Both the position numbers and the translations under genes were made by a program. Positions 37,729 to 45,567 of a DNA stretch of 64,000 nucleotides are shown here, one piece after another. Position 1 is the first letter of the stretch. Every line of letters starts with the position of its first letter. The DNA is taken from assembly GCF_021483235.1 (NCBI RefSeq), contig NZ_JAKEEC010000012.1:24288-88287 (forward strand), given 5' to 3'. The notes beneath the pieces are model-generated. The model did no database searches. It was not told where the DNA came from and was given only the letters and a program-made list of their open reading frames with translations. This DNA is from Arthrobacter alkaliphilus (lineage in GTDB: Bacteria > Actinomycetota > Actinomycetes > Actinomycetales > Micrococcaceae).

Positions 37729-40071
37729 GTGAACGCAACTGAATCGATGATCTCCCTTCTGGGCAGGAGCCCGGACCCGGAGCAGTTGCGACATGTCCGC
37801 ACTATTCCGGCCCGCGAAGCAGTCCACAAGGCGTGGCCCGGCTGGGTTCATCCGGATGTTGTTGCCGCTTACGGATCCGTGGGCATCCACGAACCGTACC
37901 GGCACCAGATCGAAGCAGCGGAGCTCGCGCATTCCGGCCGAAACGTCGTCATTGCCACCGGGACCGCGTCCGGGAAGTCGCTCGCCTACCAGTTGCCTGC
38001 CCTCGATGCGATCCATCGTTCAGAGCTGCGGGTGCTGTCCGAGCCGGGCAAGATCCACGACGACGGTGCGGTCACCCTGTACCTCTCCCCCACCAAAGCT
38101 CTCGCGGCGGACCAGCTGGCGGCGATCCGCGCTCTCAAACTGCCGACAGTCCGGGCGGAGACCTACGACGGCGACACCGATCAATCCCAGCGCCGGTGGA
38201 TCCGTGATCATGCCAACTTCATCCTCGCCAACCCCGACATGCTGCACTTCGGGATCCTGCCCAACCACGCATGGTGGGCCCGCTTCTTCCGCAGGCTGCG
38301 CTTTGTGATCGTGGACGAAGCCCACAGCTACCGGGGGGTGTTCGGTTCCCACGTCGCCAACCTCATGCGGAGGCTCCGGCGAATCTGCGCCTACTACGGT
38401 GCCGGAACCTCCTTCCCTGAACCGGTGTTCATTGCGGCGTCAGCGACTGCGTCGGACCCCGGCACGTCCTTTGCCCGGCTCATCGGCACCCCCGTCCGCG
38501 AAATTTCCGAGGACTGCTCACCGCATGGCTCCACGACGGTGGCATTTTGGGAACCTGCGCTGACCGAGCTGAAGGGCGAAAACGGGGCAAAATCCCGGAG
38601 GACCGCCGTGGCCGAGACGGCGGACTTGCTGGCCAACCTGGTGTCCTCCCGTGTGCGGACCATCGCCTTCATCAAGTCGAGGCGCGGCGCAGAAACAATT
38701 TCGTCCATCACCAAACGCCTCCTCGACGAAGTGGATCCCAGCCTGCCCCGGCGGGTTGCTGCCTACCGCTCCGGCTATCTGCCCGAGGAGAGGCGGGCCT
38801 TGGAAAAGGCTTTGCGTTCCGGTGAGCTGCTTGGAGTCTCAAGCACGTCGGCATTGGAATTGGGTATCGACATTTCCGGGTTGGATGCCGTGCTGGTAGC
38901 CGGCTGGCCCGGGACAAGGGCGTCCTTGTTCCAACAGATTGGACGGGCCGGCCGGGCAGGACAAAACGCCGTTGCCGCATTCGTGGCCAGCGACGACCCC
39001 CTGGACACGTACCTCGTCAACCATCCGGAGGCGATCTTCGACGTGTCGGTCGAGGCCACCGTCTTCGATCCCGGGAACCCGTATGTGCTCGGACCCCATC
39101 TGTGCGCGGCGGCCGCCGAGCTCCCGATCGGTGTGGCGGAACTCGAGCTGTTCGGACCAACATCCGAGTCCCTGCTGAATCAATTGGTGGATCGGGGCTA
39201 CCTGAGGAAACGGCCTGCAGGCTGGTTCTGGACCCACCCCGAAAGCGCCGCGGCCATGGTAAACCTCCGCGCAGATGGCGGCGGACCTGTAAGCATCGTG
39301 GACTCCGAGACCGGCTCCCTCTTGGGCACCATGGACTCTCCACAGACCCACTATCAGGCGCATACGGGCGCGATCTACGTGCACCAAGGCGACAGTTACC
39401 TGGTGGAGGAACTGAACGAGGAGGAGCATTGCGTGGTGGTTCGCCGAGCGAATCCGGACTACTACACCACGGCACGGGATGTGACGCAGATCGAGGTCCT
39501 GCAGACACTCCGGACCATGGAATGGGGGGACATCGCGGTCCACTTCGGTGAAGTAAAGGTAACAACGCAGGTGGTCTCCTTCCAGCGCAAGGCGCTGATT
39601 TCGAATGAGGTTTTGGGGGAAGAACCGCTGGAACTCGGGGCCAGGGATCTCTTCACCAAGGCCGTGTGGTTTGAGGTTCACAACCGTTCGCTGACTGGGG
39701 CTGGCCTTATCGAGGCGCAGTTCCCGGGTGCGCTTCACGCTGCCGAGCACGCCGCAATCGGTCTTCTCCCGTTGGTCGCTTCCAGTGACCGTTGGGATAT
39801 CGGCGGAGTCTCAACCGCGCTCCACGCCGACACGGGAGTTCCCACGATCTTCGTGCACGACGGCCATCCGGGCGGTGCCGGATTTGCCGAGCGCGGCTTC
39901 GACAAAGCCAAAGTGTGGTTGACCGCAACACGGGACGCCATCAAAGCGTGCGAGTGTGACACCGGCTGCCCTTCCTGCGTCCAGTCCCCCAAATGCGGCA
40001 ACAAGAACAATCCGCTGGACAAGGACGCCGCGGTCACGCTGATCGACGTACTCCTGCGGGACGCGACTTAG
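37729..40071 (+). CDS. DEAD/DEAH-box helicase with DUF1998 (YprA/MrfA-like)
   Basis: This 780-residue superfamily 2 helicase has motif I VIATGTASGKSLAYQLP near residue 77, the DEAH box VIVDEAHSYRGVFG near 195, motif III AASATASDPG near 237 and motif VI QIGRAGRAGQNAVA near 402. The C-terminus carries the DUF1998 cysteine set CECDTGCPSCVQSPKCG. This matches MrfA (YprA), a repair helicase that protects against mitomycin-type crosslinks in Bacillus. The nuclease partner MrfB is not seen. In mycobacteria this helicase lies next to the Tad locus, as here. CAGAAT lies 6 nt before the GTG. Confidence 0.92.
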   Translation: MNATESMISLLGRSPDPEQLRHVRTIPAREAVHKAWPGWVHPDVVAAYGSVGIHEPYRHQIEAAELAHSGRNVVIATGTASGKSLAYQLPALDAIHRSELRVLSEPGKIHDDGAVTLYLSPTKALAADQLAAIRALKLPTVRAETYDGDTDQSQRRWIRDHANFILANPDMLHFGILPNHAWWARFFRRLRFVIVDEAHSYRGVFGSHVANLMRRLRRICAYYGAGTSFPEPVFIAASATASDPGTSFARLIGTPVREISEDCSPHGSTTVAFWEPALTELKGENGAKSRRTAVAETADLLANLVSSRVRTIAFIKSRRGAETISSITKRLLDEVDPSLPRRVAAYRSGYLPEERRALEKALRSGELLGVSSTSALELGIDISGLDAVLVAGWPGTRASLFQQIGRAGRAGQNAVAAFVASDDPLDTYLVNHPEAIFDVSVEATVFDPGNPYVLGPHLCAAAAELPIGVAELELFGPTSESLLNQLVDRGYLRKRPAGWFWTHPESAAAMVNLRADGGGPVSIVDSETGSLLGTMDSPQTHYQAHTGAIYVHQGDSYLVEELNEEEHCVVVRRANPDYYTTARDVTQIEVLQTLRTMEWGDIAVHFGEVKVTTQVVSFQRKALISNEVLGEEPLELGARDLFTKAVWFEVHNRSLTGAGLIEAQFPGALHAAEHAAIGLLPLVASSDRWDIGGVSTALHADTGVPTIFVHDGHPGGAGFAERGFDKAKVWLTATRDAIKACECDTGCPSCVQSPKCGNKNNPLDKDAAVTLIDVLLRDAT

Positions 40072-40092
40072 AACCCTGGTCTTGAACCTTTC

Positions 40093-40527
40093 CTAGGGTG
40101 GCGGGCCTGCCCGGGACCGGCCGGTCGCCGTTCCGAAAACTGCGCCGCGGTCCAGCTCTGTGCGGACTTCCACGATCCCTCCGGCGCGCACCGTGCAAGC
40201 CGACAGGGAAGCTCCGTGTCGAGCGGCCGTCTCGCTTGCGACCACGCACGGATCTCCGGTAGCCAGGCCGCGGGCCGCGTCGGCTCCTGCGAGCGCGGCG
40301 AGATCTGCGGCGGCCGCTGCGCGGTGGGCCATCGCCATGGCTTGGGCCAGGGTCAACGCCGCAGCCAGGCAGGCCATGACAACGAAACCGAGGGCTACAG
40401 CCAGGATGGTTCCCGAGCCGAGTTCCGCAAACCGCCCCGGATCACCGGCGCGGCCGCCACGTACCGCCGTGTTGCGCTCCGCAACCCGAGAGCAGCGTTG
40501 GCCGGTGCGGACAGTACCCGCCCTCAC
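40093..40527 (-). CDS. TadE-like protein of the helicase/secretion neighbourhood
   Basis: This 144-residue pseudopilin-like protein has a charged N-terminus, one hydrophobic helix (GSGTILAVALGFVVMACLAAALTLAQAMA, about residues 37-65) and an Ala-rich TadE/G-type continuation (HRAAAAADLAALAGADAARG). A Cys pair (GDPCVV, SACTVR) may form a disulphide. It is the last gene of the Tad operon. The GTG start overlaps the tadE stop (GTGA). The long frame upstream lies inside tadE. Confidence 0.85.
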   Translation of the reverse strand: MRAGTVRTGQRCSRVAERNTAVRGGRAGDPGRFAELGSGTILAVALGFVVMACLAAALTLAQAMAMAHRAAAAADLAALAGADAARGLATGDPCVVASETAARHGASLSACTVRAGGIVEVRTELDRGAVFGTATGRSRAGPPP

Positions 40528-41012
40528 GCCGCGACCTCTTCCACAGCGGCTTGGAGCGCTGCCACCGGCATAGCACCTTTGAAATCCACAACCCCATCCC
40601 CGACAGCGGGGAAGGACGCGGTGGCGGCCGTCGACGTCGGGGTCTCGACCCTTGCCGATGCCGACGCAGAAAGCCTCCACGGGATCAAAGAACCCAAGGG
40701 GCCGACGACCCGGGCGGAGACCGTGACGTTGATCCACTCTCCGTCTTCGTCAACCGCAGCCGAAGCCGCGTCGCCTGCCAGCATCCGGACGATGCCGTCG
40801 ACCGTTGAAGGGGCATCTCCTCGGGCGAGGGCCCTTGCTCCCGCCTTGGCCGCCCCCTCCACGCGAAGCTGGGTGATTCCTGCGGCCGCTCCTGCCAGAA
40901 GGAGGGCCAAAAGGAGCAGGACGGCAGGTAGCGCGACGGCGAATTCGGCGGTGACTGCACCTTTATCCCGCGCAAGGAAGGTCCCTGGCTTTGAACCCCG
41001 CTGCCTCGTCAT
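40524..41012 (-). CDS. tadE: TadE family pilus assembly protein
   Basis: This 162-residue protein has the TadE signature: a basic leader, then GAVTAEFAVALPAVLLLLALLLAGAAAGITQLRVEGAAKAGARALARGD, with the conserved Glu after the leader as in type IV pseudopilins. The rest is an extracytoplasmic domain of about 100 residues. It overlaps the preceding gene by 4 bp (ATGA) and the following one by 4 bp. In Tad systems TadE is a minor pilin needed for fibre assembly. Confidence 0.88.
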   Translation of the reverse strand: MTRQRGSKPGTFLARDKGAVTAEFAVALPAVLLLLALLLAGAAAGITQLRVEGAAKAGARALARGDAPSTVDGIVRMLAGDAASAAVDEDGEWINVTVSARVVGPLGSLIPWRLSASASARVETPTSTAATASFPAVGDGVVDFKGAMPVAALQAAVEEVAA

Positions 41013-41356
41013 GGCAGGGAGAGAGCGCTGCGAATGAGGTTGAGGAGGAATCCACGTACTTCCTCGCTGCGAAGGATGACCACTAAGAGTCCGGCGAAGC
41101 CCACTGCGGCAAGCGTGGCGATGGCATACTCGGCCGTTGCCATCCCGAGTTCGGACCCCATGAGCCGCATCTTCGACTGTTTCGGAGCTGCAGAATCGTC
41201 GCCCGGCCGGCCGCGGCGTGCACCGTAATGCAGGTGGGCCGGTAGCCGCGCGGACTTGTTGCCCGGGAACAACTCGAGGACCCTGGCCACCGGTTTGGGA
41301 GGGTCTGCCTGGACGGGGGCCAGAGGGGTCGGGGCGGTATGGACGGTTGCGCTCAT
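41009..41356 (-). CDS. DUF4244 protein, probable Flp-type major pilin
   Basis: This 115-residue protein has a long charged N-terminal leader (about 65 residues). After that comes GMATAEYAIATLAAVGFAGLLVVILRSEEVRGFLLNLIRSALSL, a pilin-like helix with the Glu at position 5 after a Gly processing site. DUF4244 proteins hold the Flp-pilin position in actinobacterial Tad loci. The ATG is chosen for its clear aaagga. A 195-bp gap separates it from tadC and probably holds its own promoter. Confidence 0.85.
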   Translation of the reverse strand: MSATVHTAPTPLAPVQADPPKPVARVLELFPGNKSARLPAHLHYGARRGRPGDDSAAPKQSKMRLMGSELGMATAEYAIATLAAVGFAGLLVVILRSEEVRGFLLNLIRSALSLP

Positions 41357-41551
41357 GTCAGTTCCTTTCTGCGGGGGCCGGCTCGGCTGCCGGCTGTAGT
41401 CCGACTCTTCCGTCGGCGTGTGCGCTTCGAAAGGCCCCAACTCTCCTAAGTGGAAAACGCGCTGCCGGGCGGTCCTGTGGAGGGAAACTGGCTTGCGTGG
41501 AGGGTGACTCGCTTGAGTCGGCGGACACCCGGGACGCCGCGGGACCGCCAG

Positions 41552-42256
41552 CTATCCGCCGGGCGGAAGCATGGCCAACAGCACGGGGACCACGCCAAGG
41601 CAGATGAAGGCCGGCAAGGAGCACAGACCCAGTGGAATCACGAGTTTCACCCCGAGCGCGGCAGCGCGCTTTTCCGCCTTCCTGAATTGTTCACGCCGCA
41701 AGCGGGCTGCCTGGGCATAGAGGATCGCCGAGGAGGGCGCTCCAGTCAGTGCAGCAAAGGCGAGCGAATCCTTGAGTGTGTGGGCTTCGGCGCATTTCCG
41801 GCCTGAGCTTCGCCATGCCGTCTCCCAGTCCGTTCCGATATCGAGGGCAGCAACCACCGTTCGCAGGGAGCGGCTAAGCTGCGGGGACGCGCACCCGGCG
41901 ATCAACTCAAGGGACCGTCCGAGTCCCGCCCCGGAGTCGAGCATGGCGGCTACCAGCTCGAGGATCATGGGCACATTACGCAGGCCTTCCTGCTTATCGG
42001 GCTCGGCGAGAATGCCGGCCGCCTCGTCCCGGCCGGTGTTGTTCCGTGGGCCGTGTCTTCCCAACGAGGCGCTGCTTCCCAGTGGGTCGTTTCTTCCCAA
42101 CGAGGTGCTGCTTCCCAGCGGGTCGTTGATTCCCGGCGGGATGCGGACCGTCCGCAGGATTGAGCGCCGCCGGCTTCGCCCTTGGCAAGCCAGTCCGAAG
42201 ATCGCTGCGACGAGCAAGACCAGCGTCACCGCGATGGCCGGGAATGCCGGGCCCAT
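41552..42256 (-). CDS. tadC: Type II secretion F family protein, TadC-like
   Basis: This 234-residue membrane protein has one N-terminal helix, a short cytoplasmic domain with the type II/F signature (NVPMILELVAAMLDSGAGLGRSLELIA near residue 95) and two C-terminal helices. It forms the inner-membrane platform of the Tad pilus with TadB. Residues 42-67 hold two copies of a 12-residue unit, NDPLGSSTSLGR, in the linker; the function of this repeat is unknown. Its start overlaps the tadB stop as TGATG. Confidence 0.85.
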   Translation of the reverse strand: MGPAFPAIAVTLVLLVAAIFGLACQGRSRRRSILRTVRIPPGINDPLGSSTSLGRNDPLGSSASLGRHGPRNNTGRDEAAGILAEPDKQEGLRNVPMILELVAAMLDSGAGLGRSLELIAGCASPQLSRSLRTVVAALDIGTDWETAWRSSGRKCAEAHTLKDSLAFAALTGAPSSAILYAQAARLRREQFRKAEKRAAALGVKLVIPLGLCSLPAFICLGVVPVLLAMLPPGG

Positions 42257-43047
42257 CAGTCAATGCCCACCGCGGCGTGCACCAACCGGGCTGACCAGAT
42301 TCTGCCGGCGACGGTCAGGAGGCACCCAGCCGCGAGCGCCGCCCATCCCAGGCCATTCGCCAACAGGACTCCGAACGGATCCACCCCAAGCATCATGCCC
42401 AGCCCTAAGCCGAACACCGGCAGCCACGTCAGAAGGCGCGTGGTGGCTTTCGGACCGGCCAGGGCAGTCTGCCGGGCATCGCCGGCGTCGTCCTCGGCCT
42501 CAAGCTGGGCGGCGAACCTCGTGAGTACATCCGCCAGCGGACAGCCGCTAGCCTCCGCAACATCCAGACAGGCGGAAAGTTCTCCCCAGATTCGATGTTC
42601 CACGGGATTCCGTCCCCGAAGGCTCTTCGCTGACGAGGTCCTGATGGCTTCGGCGACTGACGTCCCCATCATCGATGCCGCCCGGGCCGCTGCGAGAACC
42701 TGAAGGGACCCATCCGACAGCGTAGGTAATCCCGGCGCCTCGCTCCGCGCCTTGCGGTGCCCGGCGTCGAGCGAGGCAGGGCGGTCATCCCTGCTTCCAT
42801 GCACCATCCAGAGTTCTTCCCAGAGCCGCGACGTCGAACGGCCGCCCCGGAGGAGGGCGGCCAACTGCTGTGCGAGTACGGTGAGCGGCAATGCGTCCGA
42901 GCGCGTGCGTCGCCGGGGCCAGCGCGCCCCGGCGCCAGCCGCAGGAGCACGGGGCAGGGTGCGCGTGAGCCGTTTTCCAAGGAGCCGGGACGGTTGGAAG
43001 ACCACCCACGCCGCGGCCGCCAAGACGAGAATGAGGAACCCGATCAT
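42256..43047 (-). CDS. tadB: Type II secretion F family protein, TadB-like
   Basis: This 263-residue membrane platform protein has one N-terminal helix, a cytoplasmic type II/F domain (ALPLTVLAQQLAALLRGGRSTSRLWEEL near residue 52; AEASGCPLADVLTRFAAQLEAEDDA near 165) and two helices near the C-terminus. It overlaps tadA by 4 bp and tadC by 1 bp. It corresponds to the gene at the same position in the mycobacterial Tad-like locus. Confidence 0.85.
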   Translation of the reverse strand: MIGFLILVLAAAAWVVFQPSRLLGKRLTRTLPRAPAAGAGARWPRRRTRSDALPLTVLAQQLAALLRGGRSTSRLWEELWMVHGSRDDRPASLDAGHRKARSEAPGLPTLSDGSLQVLAAARAASMMGTSVAEAIRTSSAKSLRGRNPVEHRIWGELSACLDVAEASGCPLADVLTRFAAQLEAEDDAGDARQTALAGPKATTRLLTWLPVFGLGLGMMLGVDPFGVLLANGLGWAALAAGCLLTVAGRIWSARLVHAAVGID

Positions 43048-44297
43048 GCGACCGCGCCAAGGCGATCCGGGCTGGAGCCCAGTCCGTGAGGGCCGGGAAG
43101 CAGCGCGGGGTCCAGTTCAAGGCGAGCCGCGAGGTCCGTCCACGCGGGACCGGCGACGGCGGCACCCGCCCGCAGTTCGATGGCAGGAATGATCGTTTGG
43201 GCGGACGCGTCCCCCGCCAACAATCCGATGCAGGACACTCTCCTGCCTGCCTGCGTCCGCTCGACGTGGACTACCGCGTCCAATGCCGTTGAAAGCTGAA
43301 GTTGAACGGCTTCCCTGCTTAAGCCGGCGAGCGCCCCCAAGGCCACGAGCCTGGCCGGGACGGCCGATGCAGCGTTCGCGTGGATGGTTCCGCCGCCACC
43401 CGTATGTCCGGTATTGAGTGCAGTCAGCAGCTCACGGACTTCTGCACCACGGCACTCGCCCACAATCAACCGGTCCGGCCGCATCCGCAAGGCCTGCCGG
43501 ACGAGTTCGCCAAGATCGAGCACGCCACCGCCTTCAAGGTTTCCGTGCCGGGATTCCAGGGAAACCACGTGCGGGTGCACGGGCTTCAGCTCCGAGGCGT
43601 CTTCGATGAGGACAAGCCGGTCGTGCGGGCTGCTCAGGCCAAGCATCGTGGAGAGCAATGTGGTCTTTCCGGAACCGGTGGCACCGCTGATCAAGAAGCT
43701 CAACCTGTGGTCAACGATGGCATGCAGCACTTGCTGGACGGGTGCCCCGAACATGCCGCCAGCACTGAGCTCGACCATCGAAAAGACCTCTTCGCGCCGA
43801 ATCCGGACGGACAACAAGGTTCCGGCGGTGGAAATCGGGGGCAGGACCGCGTGCACACGGTATCCGCCGTCGAGGCGGACATCGACGCACGGCGAACCGT
43901 CGTCCAAACGGCGCCCACCCGCCGCCACAAGCCGGGAGGCCAAGGCGCGGACTTGGGTTTCGCCGTCGAAGTGCACGTGCGCCCGTTCCAGCCCGTTGCC
44001 GCGGTCGAACCACACCGAGTCCGGGCCATTCACGAAGATGTCCGTCACGGAGGCATCCCGGGCGAGCTGCTGGAGAGGTCCAAGTCCGCTCAATTCGGCG
44101 CTGATGGATTCGACGGCGGCAAGCGCCCCCGCGGTTCCGAGCAGCCTGCCGGTGGCATGGACAGCCGCCGCCACGCGCGAAGGAGTGACCGGTACAGCCT
44201 CGGCCAAGACCCTTTCCCGCACATTTTCAAGGAGCGCGGCGTCCAAGAGCCGCGTGTTTTGTCGACGTTCGCTGCTTGGGAGTCCAGAGGTACTCAT
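43044..44297 (-). CDS. tadA: TadA/CpaF secretion ATPase
   Basis: This 417-residue hexameric ATPase powers pilus assembly. The N-terminal domain contains SGLGPLQQLARDASVTDIFVNGPDSVWFDRG near residue 70. The ATPase domain has Walker A FLISGATGSGKTTLLSTML near 202, Asp box LVLIEDASELKP near 230, Walker B ALRMRPDRLIVGECRGAEVRELLTALNTGH near 269 and the His box GTIHANAAS near 302. It overlaps the ssd and tadB genes by 4 bp each. Confidence 0.94.
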   Translation of the reverse strand: MSTSGLPSSERRQNTRLLDAALLENVRERVLAEAVPVTPSRVAAAVHATGRLLGTAGALAAVESISAELSGLGPLQQLARDASVTDIFVNGPDSVWFDRGNGLERAHVHFDGETQVRALASRLVAAGGRRLDDGSPCVDVRLDGGYRVHAVLPPISTAGTLLSVRIRREEVFSMVELSAGGMFGAPVQQVLHAIVDHRLSFLISGATGSGKTTLLSTMLGLSSPHDRLVLIEDASELKPVHPHVVSLESRHGNLEGGGVLDLGELVRQALRMRPDRLIVGECRGAEVRELLTALNTGHTGGGGTIHANAASAVPARLVALGALAGLSREAVQLQLSTALDAVVHVERTQAGRRVSCIGLLAGDASAQTIIPAIELRAGAAVAGPAWTDLAARLELDPALLPGPHGLGSSPDRLGAVA

Positions 44298-45439
44298 ACT
44301 GCGCCATCATCGAATAGTTGAAGTACCGATTCCGCGAAGCGACGCACGGCCTTGCGCTTGCCGAATTCCAAAAGGCGTCCGAGCTCAGCCGCCGCGGCGG
44401 TGCCGCGGAGTTCGGGAAACAAGCCATGAAGGGGCAGTCCCAGCGATTCCGCGATGAGCGGTCCGTCCAGGGCAGAACCGGCATTTCCGCGGACCACCAA
44501 GGCTGTGTCCACGGGCGGCAGCTCCTGGAGAAGCCTGGCGGCCGCGACGGCGGCACGGAGTTGCGCCGGTGCCAAGAGAAGGATCCGGTCACAGTCCCAG
44601 GCGAAGCTGGTCAGCGATTCGGTTCCGCGGCCGATGTCGATGATGATCAACTCAAATCCCCGCCTCGCGGCGTCAAGGACGGCAGCGATGGCCCCAGGCT
44701 CCACGTCCCTGGGGCGGTCGCGGCTGCCCGGCCAAGACAGGAAGGTGAATCCTCCGGCTGCGGGCAACGAGTCACTGAGCTGCCCGGTGCCGATGCTGCC
44801 GCTGGCGCCCGCAAGATCGGGCCAGCGCAGCCCTGGAGTATCTTCAGCCGCCAGGCAAAGCTCAAGGCCACCGCCGCGCGGATCGCCATCGACAAGCAGG
44901 GTCCGGACTCCGCGGGCGGCCGCTTCCTGCGCCAGCCAGACCGCAGCCGTGGACGCCCCTGCACCGCCGCATCCTCCTGTCACGCCGAGCACAAGCCCTC
45001 CGGTGTCCGGATCACGCGAGGCACCGAGGTATTCAGCCAGCCAAGCCGCCGCTTCCGGCAAGACGGCCACACGTTCGGCCCCGAGCGCCGCTCCCAAATG
45101 CCACAACGAGTCTCCTGAACCGCTGAGGCCCAGCAAGACGGAAGGCGCACGACGGCGGGGCGGACGCTCGCGGATATCGCTCCCAAGCAACACCGTCCCG
45201 GCGGTCTCCCACACGGGAAGCGCAGCCGACAGGTCCACGACCGTCCGGAGACTGGCCCCCACGGCGGCCGCGATCCGTTCGGTTTCGGCTTGCAACGTGG
45301 CGTTCCCCGTCACGAGAAGGACTTCGCTTGAACTGGAAGGAAGCCACGGTTCGCCGGAGTCCCTGCCGCCCGCCGTCGCGGGCCGTCGACCGGATCTTCC
45401 GGCAGGTTGGTGGTTCCGCTCGAGATGTTGCCCGCTCAT
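44294..45439 (-). CDS. Septum site-determining protein Ssd / CpaE-like ATPase
   Basis: This 381-residue protein has an N-terminal receiver-like domain (EVLLVTGNATLQAETERIAAAVG near residue 39) and a MinD/ParA-type ATPase domain with a deviant Walker A, VLGVTGGCGGAGASTAAVWLA near 150, and LLVDGDPRGGG near 180. CpaE-type proteins place the Tad machinery at the cell pole; in mycobacteria the homologue Ssd affects septum placement. It is the first gene of the seven-gene Tad operon and divergent from the polymerase gene. Confidence 0.88.
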   Translation of the reverse strand: MSGQHLERNHQPAGRSGRRPATAGGRDSGEPWLPSSSSEVLLVTGNATLQAETERIAAAVGASLRTVVDLSAALPVWETAGTVLLGSDIRERPPRRRAPSVLLGLSGSGDSLWHLGAALGAERVAVLPEAAAWLAEYLGASRDPDTGGLVLGVTGGCGGAGASTAAVWLAQEAAARGVRTLLVDGDPRGGGLELCLAAEDTPGLRWPDLAGASGSIGTGQLSDSLPAAGGFTFLSWPGSRDRPRDVEPGAIAAVLDAARRGFELIIIDIGRGTESLTSFAWDCDRILLLAPAQLRAAVAAARLLQELPPVDTALVVRGNAGSALDGPLIAESLGLPLHGLFPELRGTAAAAELGRLLEFGKRKAVRRFAESVLQLFDDGAV

Positions 45440-45567
45440 GAACCCACTCTTTCCCTTTCACCGCGAGCATTGAAGGCCCGCATCGGCGTATGTGGACAAA
45501 GCAGCACAACCATCCCTGTGGAGGATGAGTGCAGGGCTCCACGGAATCTCAGGGCAGAATTGACAGC

